Below the pieces are notes generated by a model. The model did not search any database and was not told where the DNA came from. It saw nothing but the letters and a program-made list of their open reading frames with translations. The position numbers were made by a program, and so were the translations under genes. Shown here piece by piece: positions 25,206-36,700 of a stretch of DNA of 64,000 nucleotides. Numbering within the stretch: position 1 is the first letter of the stretch; each line of letters starts with the position of its first letter. This DNA is from Rhizophagus clarus (Eukaryota; Glomeromycota; Glomeromycetes; Glomerales; Glomeraceae), in the NCBI GenBank assembly GCA_015698045.1, contig BLAL01000218.1, positions 124,001 through 188,000 of the forward strand, given 5' to 3'.

Positions 25206-26400
25206 AACGAAAAATATAACTTTTCTACATTTTTGCTTAAATAATTTGGATATTTTCAGATTATCATCATACCTTCCCACAAAATCATATAATATTATCA
25301 TGAAAAATTATTTCTTTGTGAAGCTTAATTTAGGTTATGTAAAATATAAAATTAAACAAGAAATAATATATAAAGAGTACATGTTATAAAATGACCCACC
25401 ATCCTGTCCCGGGTAATTTTAGATTTATGAACAACTAATCCAGTGAGTAAGCAATTAAAATGTATAAGAATATGATTAAATCTTTGCATCTGAATCTGAA
25501 TCTGTAACATGAGTAACATGACACAGAGCAAATAGTCACTACTCACTACTCTGTAAATTAAATATTGTATTTTAATATATGTTTAAAATAAATTCAATAA
25601 TTTATCGCTCCTATTATTTACAAAGTATTTTTATATGTAAAAGTAAAGCATGTGATATCAGCAAGTCATATAGCCGTTTTCAAAACAATCATGGACTTGT
25701 GTTACTAAAAAGCCGATTTTTCACGTCAAAAACTTCTTTATAATTTACTATTTAAGGCTGCAATATTTCAAATATATATACTTTAAACTTCTTTTACTTC
25801 AATTGTTGAACAATACTGAAAAAATAACTAATTCGGAAAAATTATTATCCCATTTTTAGTTAAATAAAAAAAATTTTCCAAACACCTAGTACTGTATTAT
25901 ATTTAAATTCCGAAATACTTCTATACTTTTTTGTATTACGGAGTTAGAATTATATAATAAACTGATACTAAAACTGATATTATTTGTAAGCTAGTTCATG
26001 AGAACAATTACTCATGCACATAACTCATGTGAAACTGATTATCGGATTATAAGGATATATAAATACGCGTCTCGTATTAGAAAATATTCTTGAAGTCTCC
26101 TGAAGGTCTCCAATCAAAACGATTCTTATTTATCCAAATTCCTATTAAACAAAAGGATATACTGCAGGCTTATATTCTTTACGCAACTTGAACATTTTAT
26201 CTATCACTTATTTAGACGAAGATAGATAGAAAGAGATTATTACCCCTTAAAGAATATTTCAAAGTCGGAAGTGGTGGAAAAAAAAGACTGAACGCGTCCT
26301 TCGTCATCATGGTAGGTTAAACCTGGTCAGCTTATATAATTTCTTTGATGGCTGTCATCTAATATTAGAAGTGCCACAAAATATTTAAAAATAGAAGGCT
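25206..26400. other. Intergenic, nothing recognised
   Basis: AT-rich sequence; short frames on both strands with no domain. About 25220-25300 may contain a few more decayed codons of the kinase fragment. Confidence 0.45.
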
Positions 26401-26401
26401 A

Positions 26402-27148
26402 CGTGTTTGAGTTTATAGGTTTATGGGGATTTTGTGGGTTGGGTTATGGTTATATTTATGGGTTTGTATTTACGTGATTGTAAATTTGTGTAATGTGCCT
26501 ATGTGTTTTGTGTCGAAATATGTTTGTGGGTCGGTTTTGAGGGTTTGTGTTTATGTTTGTGAGTCAGCTCTTGGATTGGGTTTGTTTTCATTCAGGTTTT
26601 ATGAGTTTAATGTTATGGTTTCATGGGTCGGTTTTATGGGTTGTGTGTGTGGTTTTTCTTATGGGTTTGTGGTTATAAAATCTGTAGAACGATATTTAAG
26701 TGGATGAGTGGTATGGAAGGCTAATGTTATCACACTTTTTATCGTTTTTTTAGAACTGTGACGTTTTTCGGTAAAAATAGGAAGAATAACATTTCTTGGA
26801 TGTAAAGGTGGGTTGCATGGATTGGTGTGTGAACTTGTGGATTGGATGTATTGATCTAATATTATATGTGTTTTATTTTAATTATAACATTTTTAGTAAA
26901 AAGGTGGAGGAGGAAGCTATTAACAACGCTTCTCAAGTGCTTTTTTTTAAAGTGAGTATAGGTTGGTGTGGGCGCGTGGACTCCCGGGTTTGTGGGTTTG
27001 GTTTATGGGTTGGTTTATGGGTTTGTGGGTAGTGTGGGTTTATTGGCTATGGGTTTATGGTCGGTTTTGGGGTTTGTGTTGTGATGTGGGCCTGTATTAT
27101 ATATCATTTAGGCTCATGTTTATGGGTTGGGTTTGTGGGTTTGAGGGT
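26402..27148 (+). repeat. G/T-skewed tract with many GGG runs
   Basis: The plus strand is strongly enriched in G and T. Irregular repeats of GGGTTTATGGG, GGGTTTGTGGG and GGGTTGGG are concentrated at 26420-26660 and 26960-27148. The open frames here (for example 26423-26707) are low-complexity products of the skew (Val, Gly, Trp, Cys, Leu) and are not taken as genes. GGG runs at short spacing near 26985-27045 could form G-quadruplexes. Confidence 0.7.
26719..26900. repeat. Diverged direct repeat, copy 1
   Basis: Shares with 27392-27645 an ordered series of matching blocks: GCTAATGTTATCAC, TGTAACGTTTTT-like, GATGTAAAGGT, GTGGATTGGTGTG, TATTGATCTAATATTAT, TGTGTTTTATTTTA, ATAACATTTTTAGT. The copies differ by substitutions and indels. 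Confidence 0.8.
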
Positions 27149-27159
27149 TATAAGTGAAA

Positions 27160-27328
27160 GGCCTTGAAGCGAAATATTCCCCGATGATGTCCTTCAGCGG
27201 TAACTACTTTAGTAGTGAGTGGGGAGAAATACCTCGCAATCCTACCCTTGTGGTAGAGACCGAACACACCTCCATCTTTGATGGTTGCATGTCACAAGCC
27301 TGCGAACACACTTGGTATACGGAGGGGA
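27160..27328. mobile_element. Hairpin-rich SINE-like insertion
   Basis: A 169-bp segment, clearly GC-richer than its surroundings, lies exactly between two identical 11-bp direct repeats, TATAAGTGAAA at 27149-27159 and 27329-27339. These look like a target-site duplication. Inside are three consecutive short stem-loops: ACTACT/AGTAGT (27203-27216), CTACC/GGTAG (27242-27256) and CCATC/GATGG (27272-27284). CCCCG near 27179-27183 can pair with the CGG/GGGG end near 27320-27327 as an outer stem. No open reading frame. The pattern fits a short retroposed structured RNA; I could not match it to tRNA, 5S or a spliceosomal RNA. Confidence 0.55.
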
Positions 27329-27391
27329 TATAAGTGAAAAACATTTCTAACTTATGGAATTTTATTCATGCTTGGGATGGGTATTATTGAT

Positions 27392-27645
27392 AGCTAATGT
27401 TATCACGCCTTTTATTGTTTTTTAGGATGATGACTTCGTAATTCTTGTAACGTTTTTTTGGTAAAAAAAAAAAAAAACAAGGAGGATATCTAACAAGGTT
27501 GGTCTAACATTTTTTTAGATGTAAAGGTTAGTTGTGTGGATTGGTGTGAGCTTGTAGATTGAATATATTGATCTAATATTATTATTATGTGTTTTATTTT
27601 ATCTTTTTTATGATTTTGCATGGCATTCTTATAACATTTTTAGTG
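27392..27645. repeat. Diverged direct repeat, copy 2
   Basis: Second copy of the segment at 26719-26900, longer because of insertions including a poly(A) run at about 27462-27477. The G/T tract and the SINE-like insertion lie between the two copies. Confidence 0.8.
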
Positions 27646-28754
27646 ATCTTCTTGAGTGCTAAAAACATTTTTTTGAGGTAAGGATTGCTGATCGGAAAGC
27701 ATCCTTAGAAAATAATTGAGCATATTAAAAAACTTTATTAAGCAAGTATGGGGAAGGAGAGTATCATCCTTTATTAAAAAATTGCAAACACTTTGCTAAT
27801 ATGTGTTTATAGTATTAACAAGTCTGAACAAGTGGAAAAGTTGAAAAGTATTTGATAACAGAGAGAGAGGGAAAAAAAATAATATTTTGGAAGTTGAAAT
27901 GTTGACGAAATGTTTATCAATTTGAAAATATCTAGAGAACTAACTATACATGGAAAACAAATTATTTAAGAGTTATGAAGAAGTATTATTAAAGTTGAGA
28001 TTTCAGAAGAAATTTCAGAAGAATGATTTTTATCTTGGAAAGCACATAAAATAGTGAAATGCGAGTGTATATTTTTACAATAAAATACTCGCTGCTTTGC
28101 TTGCTAATAGGTTAACTTTAGTTTAGCAATACCCATATAATTTATATATGATATATACACAGCAGTAAGCCACATGATGTTAAATCTTCCATCTTTTTCT
28201 TAGTGCATTAATAAAACCTGTATACGTTCTTCAATAATTGATAATTTTCCTTATGTAGTTTTGTTTTTTAAATATAAATTGACCTTTAACAACAAAATAC
28301 TGTATTATATAAGCAGAATTATTCTCAAACAATTCTATAGAAAACATTGTATAAATCGTCAATATTTTAAAAAAATTATTATGTTATGTGTTATATTCGA
28401 CACGTTTGACGATAATGACATCTATGGAAAAATGTTATACTGATATTATATATTTTACTGACCGCTATTCGCAAATTTTAATTTGGGATAATGTTATGTA
28501 AAATCTACAAATGCGCCGCAGCCGTTGCATCCTTGTATAATATGTTCCCATGTTACGTAAAGAATTGTTTTTTTTCTCATTTCTCACATTTCATAATCTT
28601 GCAAGTTTTTATCGTTTAGAAACACATACTATTCGTTCTCTCTTGACTTTTTGGAAACATATTATTTATTCTCTAAGATCTTTTTGAGTGGGTTTAATAG
28701 TACGAACAGTTGTTTGGTCTGGCAGAAGATATTATTTTAACATAAAAAACACAC

Positions 28755-28811
28755 ACGATAATTATTTTTGAGGTGAGTAGTGCTAAAGTTTAAGATCAGT
28801 TTTAATGATAC
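28755..28811. repeat. Short direct repeat, copy 1
   Basis: ATAATTATTTTTGAG followed by GAGTAGTGCTAAAGTTTAAG matches 29061-29117 with a few substitutions. The two are about 306 bp apart. The intervening sequence is AT-rich without a gene. Confidence 0.65.
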
Positions 28812-29060
28812 TACTTACATCCAATATTTGTATTGGCAAAACATCTGTACTTATTTTATTTAATTATATAAAAAAGATTCATTATTTTAAAAAGATAATT
28901 GAAAGAACAATAATCAAATAAAATCAATTATATTTCGGATGGCTCACACCTGACTTTTGGCCTTAGGCCAATTATATAACATAATTGACTTTTGCTAACC
29001 TTCTTTTTTAGGTGAAATAGCTAGATTTTTTGTATTATAACTCATTTATCATCAAAGACA

Positions 29061-29117
29061 GCATAATAATTATTATTTGAGTCGAGTGTCACTAAAGTTT
29101 AAGACGAGTTTATGATA
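29061..29117. repeat. Short direct repeat, copy 2
   Basis: Second copy of 28755-28811, sharing the core ACTAAAGTTTAAGA and the following GTTTnATGATA. Confidence 0.65.
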
Positions 29118-29459
29118 CAGTAAAACCAACTATGCTTTTTAATGAAAAAAGATTTTTTTTTTTTTTGTCCAACAATTTAGTATATTATTGATCGGTGATT
29201 ATCAAATAAGCGAGTCCAACAAAAATGGAGTTTAAAATGATTGCCGTACATGCAACTGACATGTCACATGCGATATGGTCCTACGCTAAATAATTGACAT
29301 TTTACTGGAATTTTGGATGTATTCCAATTTTTATATTCCAGCATACCAATGCACTTTTCTGAAATTTAATGGAATACTGAATTACTGAATAAATTTTGAA
29401 TTTTATAAGAAAATTTATTTATTTTATTGATAATTTGATACTATTAATAGAATTTCATA

Positions 29460-30126
29460 ATTAAGCATTCATACCAGAAAAAAAGCCAAGTGCTTCTATC
29501 CCAAATTTGAATAAAGTTGTTAAATCTCATTTTGCATCATCATTATCTGCGGAGAATCTTCATCTACTTCGTTAACTGAAATATTAACCCATTATTTGTA
29601 TCATCATCTAATCTTTTGAACCTTGACTCAATAAATTCATCATTTTCATCATCTTTATCATTTTCATCATAAAATATTTCATCTTATCCGTATTCAATTC
29701 TAATGATTCCATTTGATAGTCTAATGCTTCACTATTCTGTGATTCTTAACTTGCTGATCTTCAATAGAAATAAATTTGTCATTTAAATTCTCCACGAATT
29801 TGTGCCATCCACAGAACTTTGGGATATTAATGATTGAAATAAAGAGTCAATGATATGCTAAGATTTAAATAAGAACACTTACAATCAATCTATTTCGTCT
29901 TTTAGTATGTGAGAATCCTATAGATGAAAATAGCCGCTCATATAAAACAGAATTCACACATATACTAAATAGTTTAGTCATCATTTGTGATAATTCTGGT
30001 ACGGAAAGGATTTTTCCTAGAAGTTTCATTAAATGGAAATTTGTTTTCTTTGTATGTTAATGGTAATTCTTGTATCATAGAACTTAGTTTTTTACCAAAC
30101 CATTTAAAAAATAATATTGGGTCTAC
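29460..30126 (-). pseudogene. hAT-family transposase remnant
   Basis: The minus strand at about 29995-29883 reads LSQMMTKLFSICVNSVLYE, then RLFSSIGFSHTKRRNRLI, the typical hAT C-terminal dimerisation region (S..ER.FS..G......RN.L). Upstream (30126-30000) DPILFFKWFGKKL and IQELPLTYKENKFPF are compatible with the same protein. Downstream an acidic tail rich in Asp and Glu is visible in other frames to about 29460. Stops and frame changes are frequent, so it is inactive. Confidence 0.65.
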
Positions 30127-31839
30127 TTATTAAGATTAATGTGAGGATTTTGTTATTCGGTGAGTAAGGATTACTCCCATTTTTTCCAACAAGCAATAAT
30201 CTATATAAATAGCTTTAAAGACTTTGGATGTAACGCTCTTAAAATGTTCACTTGGGTTATAAATACAGTATTTTTTTTTTTTTTTTTTTTTTATTAAATC
30301 AAAAAGAATTAAAATAGTTGAAAAGATTAGACAGCAATTAACCAGGTCTTTAAAATGTTATGAACAGATCTATTCTAAAGAAAAAAAGTAAATAGTAAAT
30401 ATTACATGTGAGAATAAATTTTTTTTATGTTCTTTATAAATTATTATTAATTAATAATTTTAAGCTTTAACTCCTGGTTTTAATGATTATTAAAATGTTA
30501 AAGATGAAATGGAAGTTAAAAAAAGTTACATCATTGATTTTTCGACTAAACATAAGAAAATCCTGGATATATATATTGTGCATCAGATCGATTCTTGCCT
30601 CAGATTAAAATTAATAATAAGTTTGAATATTTTTTACAGATATGTACGTAAATTGATTGGTCATATGAAGATGCGGGCATCAGAGCTTACTGTCATAGAA
30701 GTTATTAAAAATTTTTTAATTACTATACGCGTTATATTGTCCTTTAATTTCCTAATATATTTCATAAATTAAAAAAAAACAATAATTTTTTTTTACGGAT
30801 ATATAAAAATTTGCTATTTCAAAATCCGACATATTAGCTAAATTGATAATTGATTAGTCATATAGTTAGAAACTTTTTTGGGATTATTGTGCACTCTCAA
30901 CTATCCGCAGCGCTTTCCATTTTCGAAAATAATATGATGTAATTTTCTAAAAAAAAAAAAGTGATTATAGTGTGAAATCATGTGTTGCGTGGGTTTTTAA
31001 TGTAATTTTGTCATTTTAACTTATACTGACAATATTATCGTACCTGTGTGACTAAAAAATCTTATAAAACTCCTCCTTTTTGCATCGATTTCTCTATCAT
31101 ACCTTTTCAAAAAAGAAATTTCAAAAAAAAAAAATTTTGCCTTCTAAGCAATAATATTTATTATATTTTTAATAATAACTAGAAATCCCTTATAACAGCA
31201 GGTTCAAACATACTAGTTCCCTTACTTCCCTAGAGGCATAACCATAAATAACTCACGTGATTAATATTAAATTTTGATTGGCTACCAGTGCTGAGCACAT
31301 TCAATATAATAAAAATAATTTTAAAAATAAGAAAAGCAAATAAGAAACTATATAAATTTCAACTTTGTGAATAATAAGTTTTAACAATACAAACAAAATA
31401 AAAAATTACTAACTATTTAGACAATTATTATTGTTGTCTTCAAAATTTATTCTATTCCACAAAAATCTTCATATATGGTTGTGAGTGAATCACATGATTA
31501 TAAACTCCAAAACGAGAATATTTAAATTGACGCAGTAAATTTAGAGGCTGTGGTATATAATTATATCCGTCTCAGCTTAGCTGTTTCATATTGTCCAAGG
31601 TTCTAAGCCATTAATTTACGTGGCACAATGAGAATTTTTTGAACAACACCAATCAAAATTCATTTTACTAAAATAAACATAGCCAAATTAATTTTTGAAT
31701 ACCAACCAAAATCAAACAACAAATCAAAAAACATTTATATATATATGTAAGCTAATTTCATCCCAGCCAAATTTTCTTTAAAAATTAATAATATTTTAAC
31801 CCTTATATGAATAAAAATATTAAAGAAAAGGAGAATGAT
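30127..31839. other. AT-rich intergenic region
   Basis: No supported gene. A long poly(T) run lies at about 30270-30293. An 87-codon plus-strand frame (30509-30772) has no recognisable features and is judged chance. Confidence 0.45.
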
Positions 31840-32190
31840 TATTCAAATCAGTCATTAATATCCACATATAATATTAACATTTATAATGTCTCATAGTTCT
31901 CAAAGATTATAATTAAGATAAAGCAATAGATAAGATTACTGGATATTCATGTAATCATAGGTTTTAAATGTAGATTCCAGCTAGCAAATTAATTGTGTAT
32001 GCAAACTTTTTGTATTTCATACAAATTATATCACTAGTTAATTATACTTGTCAACTTTAGTATTTGTACTCTAATAATAACATTGTGAATAAAAAGCTTA
32101 AAAGAAAATATTCCAGTATTATCATGATTCAAACTAGTTATTAATACCCACAAATAATATTGACATTAATGATGCTTCATGATCTCTAAT
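31840..32190. repeat. Diverged direct repeat, two copies ~280 bp apart
   Basis: About 31840-31915 (GATTATTCAAATCAGTC, ATTAATATCCACATATAATA, TTAACATTTATAATG) matches about 32120-32185 (ATGATTCAAACTAGTT, ATTAATACCCACAAATAATA, TTGACATTAATGATG). The region between the two copies is AT-rich. Confidence 0.6.
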
Positions 32191-32379
32191 AGAAGCGCTT
32201 CAGTTACAAGTCCAAAAATTAAATTCGGATTATTTGTGACAAAGGATATTGAGATAATGAAGCTAATATGTGAAATTGATAATGAACAATTTAAAGAATT
32301 TACTGAAAGAGCAATAACAGAAAAAGAAAGTGAGTTGCAAGAGAAAAAGGAATGTGATGATGAATATATGGATCAATAA
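32179..32379 (+). CDS. Short hydrophilic ORF, 66 aa, doubtful
   Basis: An ATG-to-stop frame whose composition is more protein-like than its neighbours, with an acidic/basic helix-forming C-terminal half (EFTERAITEKESELQEKK). The start overlaps the second copy of the direct repeat. No domain recognised; it may be a gene fragment. Confidence 0.25.
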   Translation: MISNRSASVTSPKIKFGLFVTKDIEIMKLICEIDNEQFKEFTERAITEKESELQEKKECDDEYMDQ

Positions 32380-33480
32380 ATTCATCAGTTTATCACATGA
32401 ATTAGTAATTACTAAAGAAATTAGTCCAAACAATATTTTAGAAAATAGTATTTATACAAAACATGTAACAAACATCCATGGACGATAAGATATCAAAATT
32501 CGAAGTCAAATGACATGTCAGTGTCCTTACCAATGTTTAATGACATTGACTTTTGACATAAATATTTATGAAGCCACAATGTTTGATAGAATACATCATC
32601 TCGATTTAGGCACATTACATTATTAGATTGACTATATATGAGAACTTTTAAAGTGGTTAATATCATGTATTCTACCAGCTGCAAGTTCCACAGTTCTGCC
32701 AGTGGATTGTCTATAATCAATCTTTAGATTTATGGTCAATACTCAAATATGATATTCTAAAACTATGCATTATATATTCATTAACATAATTTTAATATTA
32801 ATGAAATTAGCAGAAATTCCCTTAAAAAGTTTGTTAGATGTCTTTAGAGATAATTCCGGTAGAATGGAAATTTTTTCATGATAATACCAATTACAAGCTC
32901 AAGTAGGAAAAATCATTAAAAATGTTTATAAAATACTTACCTCAGGTTTATGAAGTATAGGGAATACCAAGTGTATAAGTATGATCATCAGATTGGTCAG
33001 ATTTGGTTTGTGGAAAATACCAATTAATTAACTTAGACATCATCAGCCTTGGATATAATAATCTTTTATAAACAAACATATAAGATCTTACATTATATTC
33101 ATATTTGGATCATTTCAACTTTTATAAATTCCCAGCACTTCTGTTGGTATAATACCGAAAATGCTATTATTGTAATTACCAAAGTAAATACTGTTAATAA
33201 TACATTTCCAAAGACTGCACATTAAATAGGATGTACAATAAATATTTAGGGTGAACACAATCATTAATCAATTTCATTTGTGAGGAGAAACAATTCAAAC
33301 GAAAAATTGAAACTTATTGCCTGTCACTTGAAAATATTATCAAACAGGGAAAATTTAATCATAGACATGGTAAAGTTTGAAGAAACCCACCTGATTTGAT
33401 CAATTGGAGATTTTGAGCATTCCTAGGTATAATATGTCATTATCTTGAGTGGAAATTACAATGAAGTTACGTATGAACTG
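32380..33480. other. Intergenic, nothing recognised
   Basis: AT-rich DNA with short frames on both strands and no recognised domain or repeat. Confidence 0.4.
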
Positions 33481-33770
33481 TAAGCATTAAAATGCTACTT
33501 GGGTTTTTCTTATTGATGGTGGACCTGACGAAAAGCTTTAAAGAATGTATGGTGGATTAGAGGGACCACTTTATTAATTCTAGAAACTATTAAATATGAT
33601 TAATTGATAAACATGAAGAAATATCTTCGTTTATTGTACTTATTGTACAGTTAAAGCTATCAATATATGATGAAATGGAATTTTACAACAAAAACTAGGC
33701 AAATGGAAAAAGTGACTGGTCATTAAACTTTGCCATTATCACTAATTAAATAAAAAGATACTTAATTCAC
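33481..33770 (+). pseudogene. Possible DNA-transposon coding remnant
   Basis: About 33497-33535 reads ATWVFLIDGGPDEK. The DGGPDE signature is familiar to me from a transposon-type protein family common in animal and fungal genomes, which later has an AYNPVE...M..LS.KLAG...LP motif. A faint match to that second block (A.N..NG, then QKLG, then TLPLSLIK) appears near 33660-33750 with stops. The match is short and rests on memory of the family, not on a search. Confidence 0.3.
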
Positions 33771-36700
33771 TTAAAGGACCATGTATATGATATTTATTAA
33801 TCAAGAAAAAAATTAAAATGTACATTAAAGAAGAGATGATAATGTAGATTACTTTATAGTTTTCAAAGAGCGATTATGATTTCTTATTAAAATATAATAT
33901 TGTGGAATGTAAGGCAAATACAGAATATAAAGTAAAAAAAAAATATGTTTTTTTCTGAAGTAATATTAAATTTCAAAATAATATGCTTAGATTATCATAT
34001 TAAAAAAATTACTAGAATAGTTACATTTTAAACTATTGAATTTAATTAAGAATTTAAATTCACAACAAAATCTTGTCATACATGCGAATGGTAGATGATT
34101 GTTGTGTATACTCAATTTTAATTCCAAAAAAGGAGAATTAGATTTTGTTGAGGATTTTTTGTTCAATGTTTAACTGTAGATTGTAATTATTGAACACTGT
34201 ATTGTACAACACACTTACTAAACAAATCTGAGATATGGATGTTTATCAAAAAGGTAAATTAGCAGAATATGCTGCAAAAAAATATAAATCATATTATTGT
34301 ATACCTAATGACATACACTTAATCCACAAATGAAGAATCATATATTTGCAAATTACTTGCACACTGCAATTGCTTTATCAAAGACGTAATAATATTTGAA
34401 AATTAGTGGCTGTAATAGATAATATTGATTTCATTTTGGGAATATTTGTTACCTATAATAGTTCACATGCAACCTTACGAATAATGGCTTTTCAGATCCA
34501 TCTACCTTGATATTTACAGCAAGTACAATAATTAATCAACAACATGCATCTTTATTGAAAGATTATTGTAAAGTCTACTATACAATTGTCTTATAACTAC
34601 CATAACCACCACAATTATCAACCGTAAAACTAAATAAATATCACAATAATAAATTCTAAATCATTTGATATTTGTTAAAGCAAAAAATTTAAATTTAAAA
34701 AAACAAACCTACTGTTATAACCAAAACAAAATAAGAAGCAGAAACATGGCTGGTTTGATAAAATTAATTTAAGTTGGAATACAGATGATTAATTGAATTT
34801 TTATCAAAACAATTTATTTCTCGATAAAAATGATATCAGTATAACAGTTGCTTAGACTGTACTAAATACAACCAAAAAAAGATCAAAAAATCTTTAAAAA
34901 TTTATGTAATAGAGATGCTGTAAAATTACTATTAAATTAATGAAATATGGATGATTTAACAAACATTTCTCCATATTATATTAGAGTTATGGTAGTAATA
35001 TAATAGCTAGCTGAAACTGTTAATATATAATATATATACTCAATTAACAATCTTTTTATAGGCAATAGTATTTATTGAAAAAAAAATAAGAACTATGAAT
35101 TTAAATTTAAATTTTAAATTTACTCATAAAATTGTTAATTAAGAGAATTAAGAATTTAAATTTAAATTTAATTTTAATTATTATAGGTTATTATGTCTTT
35201 ACCAAATGGTTTAGCAAGCAATGTTCAAGCTTACTGCTGAGAATTAAGCTTTCCATAAAGGGTATAGCTCTGGGAGGATTGCTCTACTATTCAACTATTC
35301 AACTTATTATAGTTATTATAACTCGCTATTATAGACATTACAGATATTACAGGCTTACAGCTATTATAGTTATTACAGCTATTATAGCTGTTACATATAT
35401 TACAGCTTTTGTAGCAAGAAAGTAAAAAAGCATTTTCTAGATCTTCACATGCAAAAATATTATCTACGTGTAGAGTCAGCAACATATTCATCATCACCAT
35501 CTTCTCCACATGTGGATAAAATTCAATCTTTAACCCAAATTATGACATATTTTCTACTACTACTACTGTAATAATTACTTCATTTATAAAAGATAAAAAC
35601 ATACACCTTGATGATAGCTTTAATGCTTTATGTATATAAAAAATCGATGATCCCTTGACTATAAGGCTAGTAACAGGTATTGGAGACTATAAAACTGGAT
35701 ATAAAAGAGCAGATTAAAGCTGTAAAATCCACCAGTGCCAAGCCAGGTTTCTTTATCTTATTGAAGAAGAGTTAATCAAACTTGTTGGACAAAAAATCAG
35801 TTCTTACAATATTACATTAAGAGAATTCTATATATACATTAATTTTACCAAATTACCATTTTTTAATATTATGATATTTAAGAGGTAAATGATTTAGATG
35901 TTTGGCTTACTCCTGTGATCATAATTCTTATACAAATTTTTTAAACATAATATAAGAAACTTAAGAGAAAAGTTTTTATTTATCTCAAGATATTAAAAAC
36001 TCATTAATAAGCCAAAACAACTCTGTTGATTATTGCTGAATTATTTTATAAAGCAAGAAAAATTTAAATGCTGATAATTTCTAATATAACTAAAATAAGA
36101 TATACCCAAAAAAAATCCAAAAAATCCTAATCATCTAGAGTAGCATCAATATTAATCATTAACCAACTATATAAATATTCCAAACACAATAACTCTATAT
36201 GATTTATCCTCCAAATACTATAAAATTAGCTATCTACTATCTCAAATACCTCCTAACATTAATTTGAATATACTGATTTATTATTAATTAAAGAAGTATT
36301 ATGACATTCATTAATACTTTCAAGTACTATTTTTAAATATAATAACTTTGAAATTTTGAACAATTGTAAGTTTTAATATATATTTCATGTTATTTAAATA
36401 CAATACTTAATTATATTTATAGATAATAATAATAGTATTGAAATTCAAAACACCATTAAATTTTGGAGAAATAATAATTTAAAAAAATTCAATATTAAAA
36501 ATTAAAATACCAGCAAATACATATTGAAATTATATCAAGATACCTTCTTTATTAGGACTGAAAACTTGATGAAACCAGATAATAACCAAAAGCTATAAAC
36601 ATTAGATGGCTAAAATGGTGCGAATATTTTGGGATTGATCTACAAGACCTTAGCAAGGAATATGATCATATTAATATAAGTCTTTTAAGCCATTATTTAT

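Noticed and set aside
26423..27157. Open frames in the G/T tract (94, 78 and 64 codons)
   Set aside because: Composition (Val/Gly/Trp/Cys/Leu) follows directly from the strand skew, and the frames overlap each other.
29858..29882. Possible intron in the hAT remnant (GTAAGT...TTAG)
   Set aside because: 25 bp is too short for splicing; the surrounding frame is already broken.
35132..35425. 97-codon Ile/Tyr/Thr-rich frame
   Set aside because: Produced by degenerate TATTATAG/TATTACAG low-complexity DNA.
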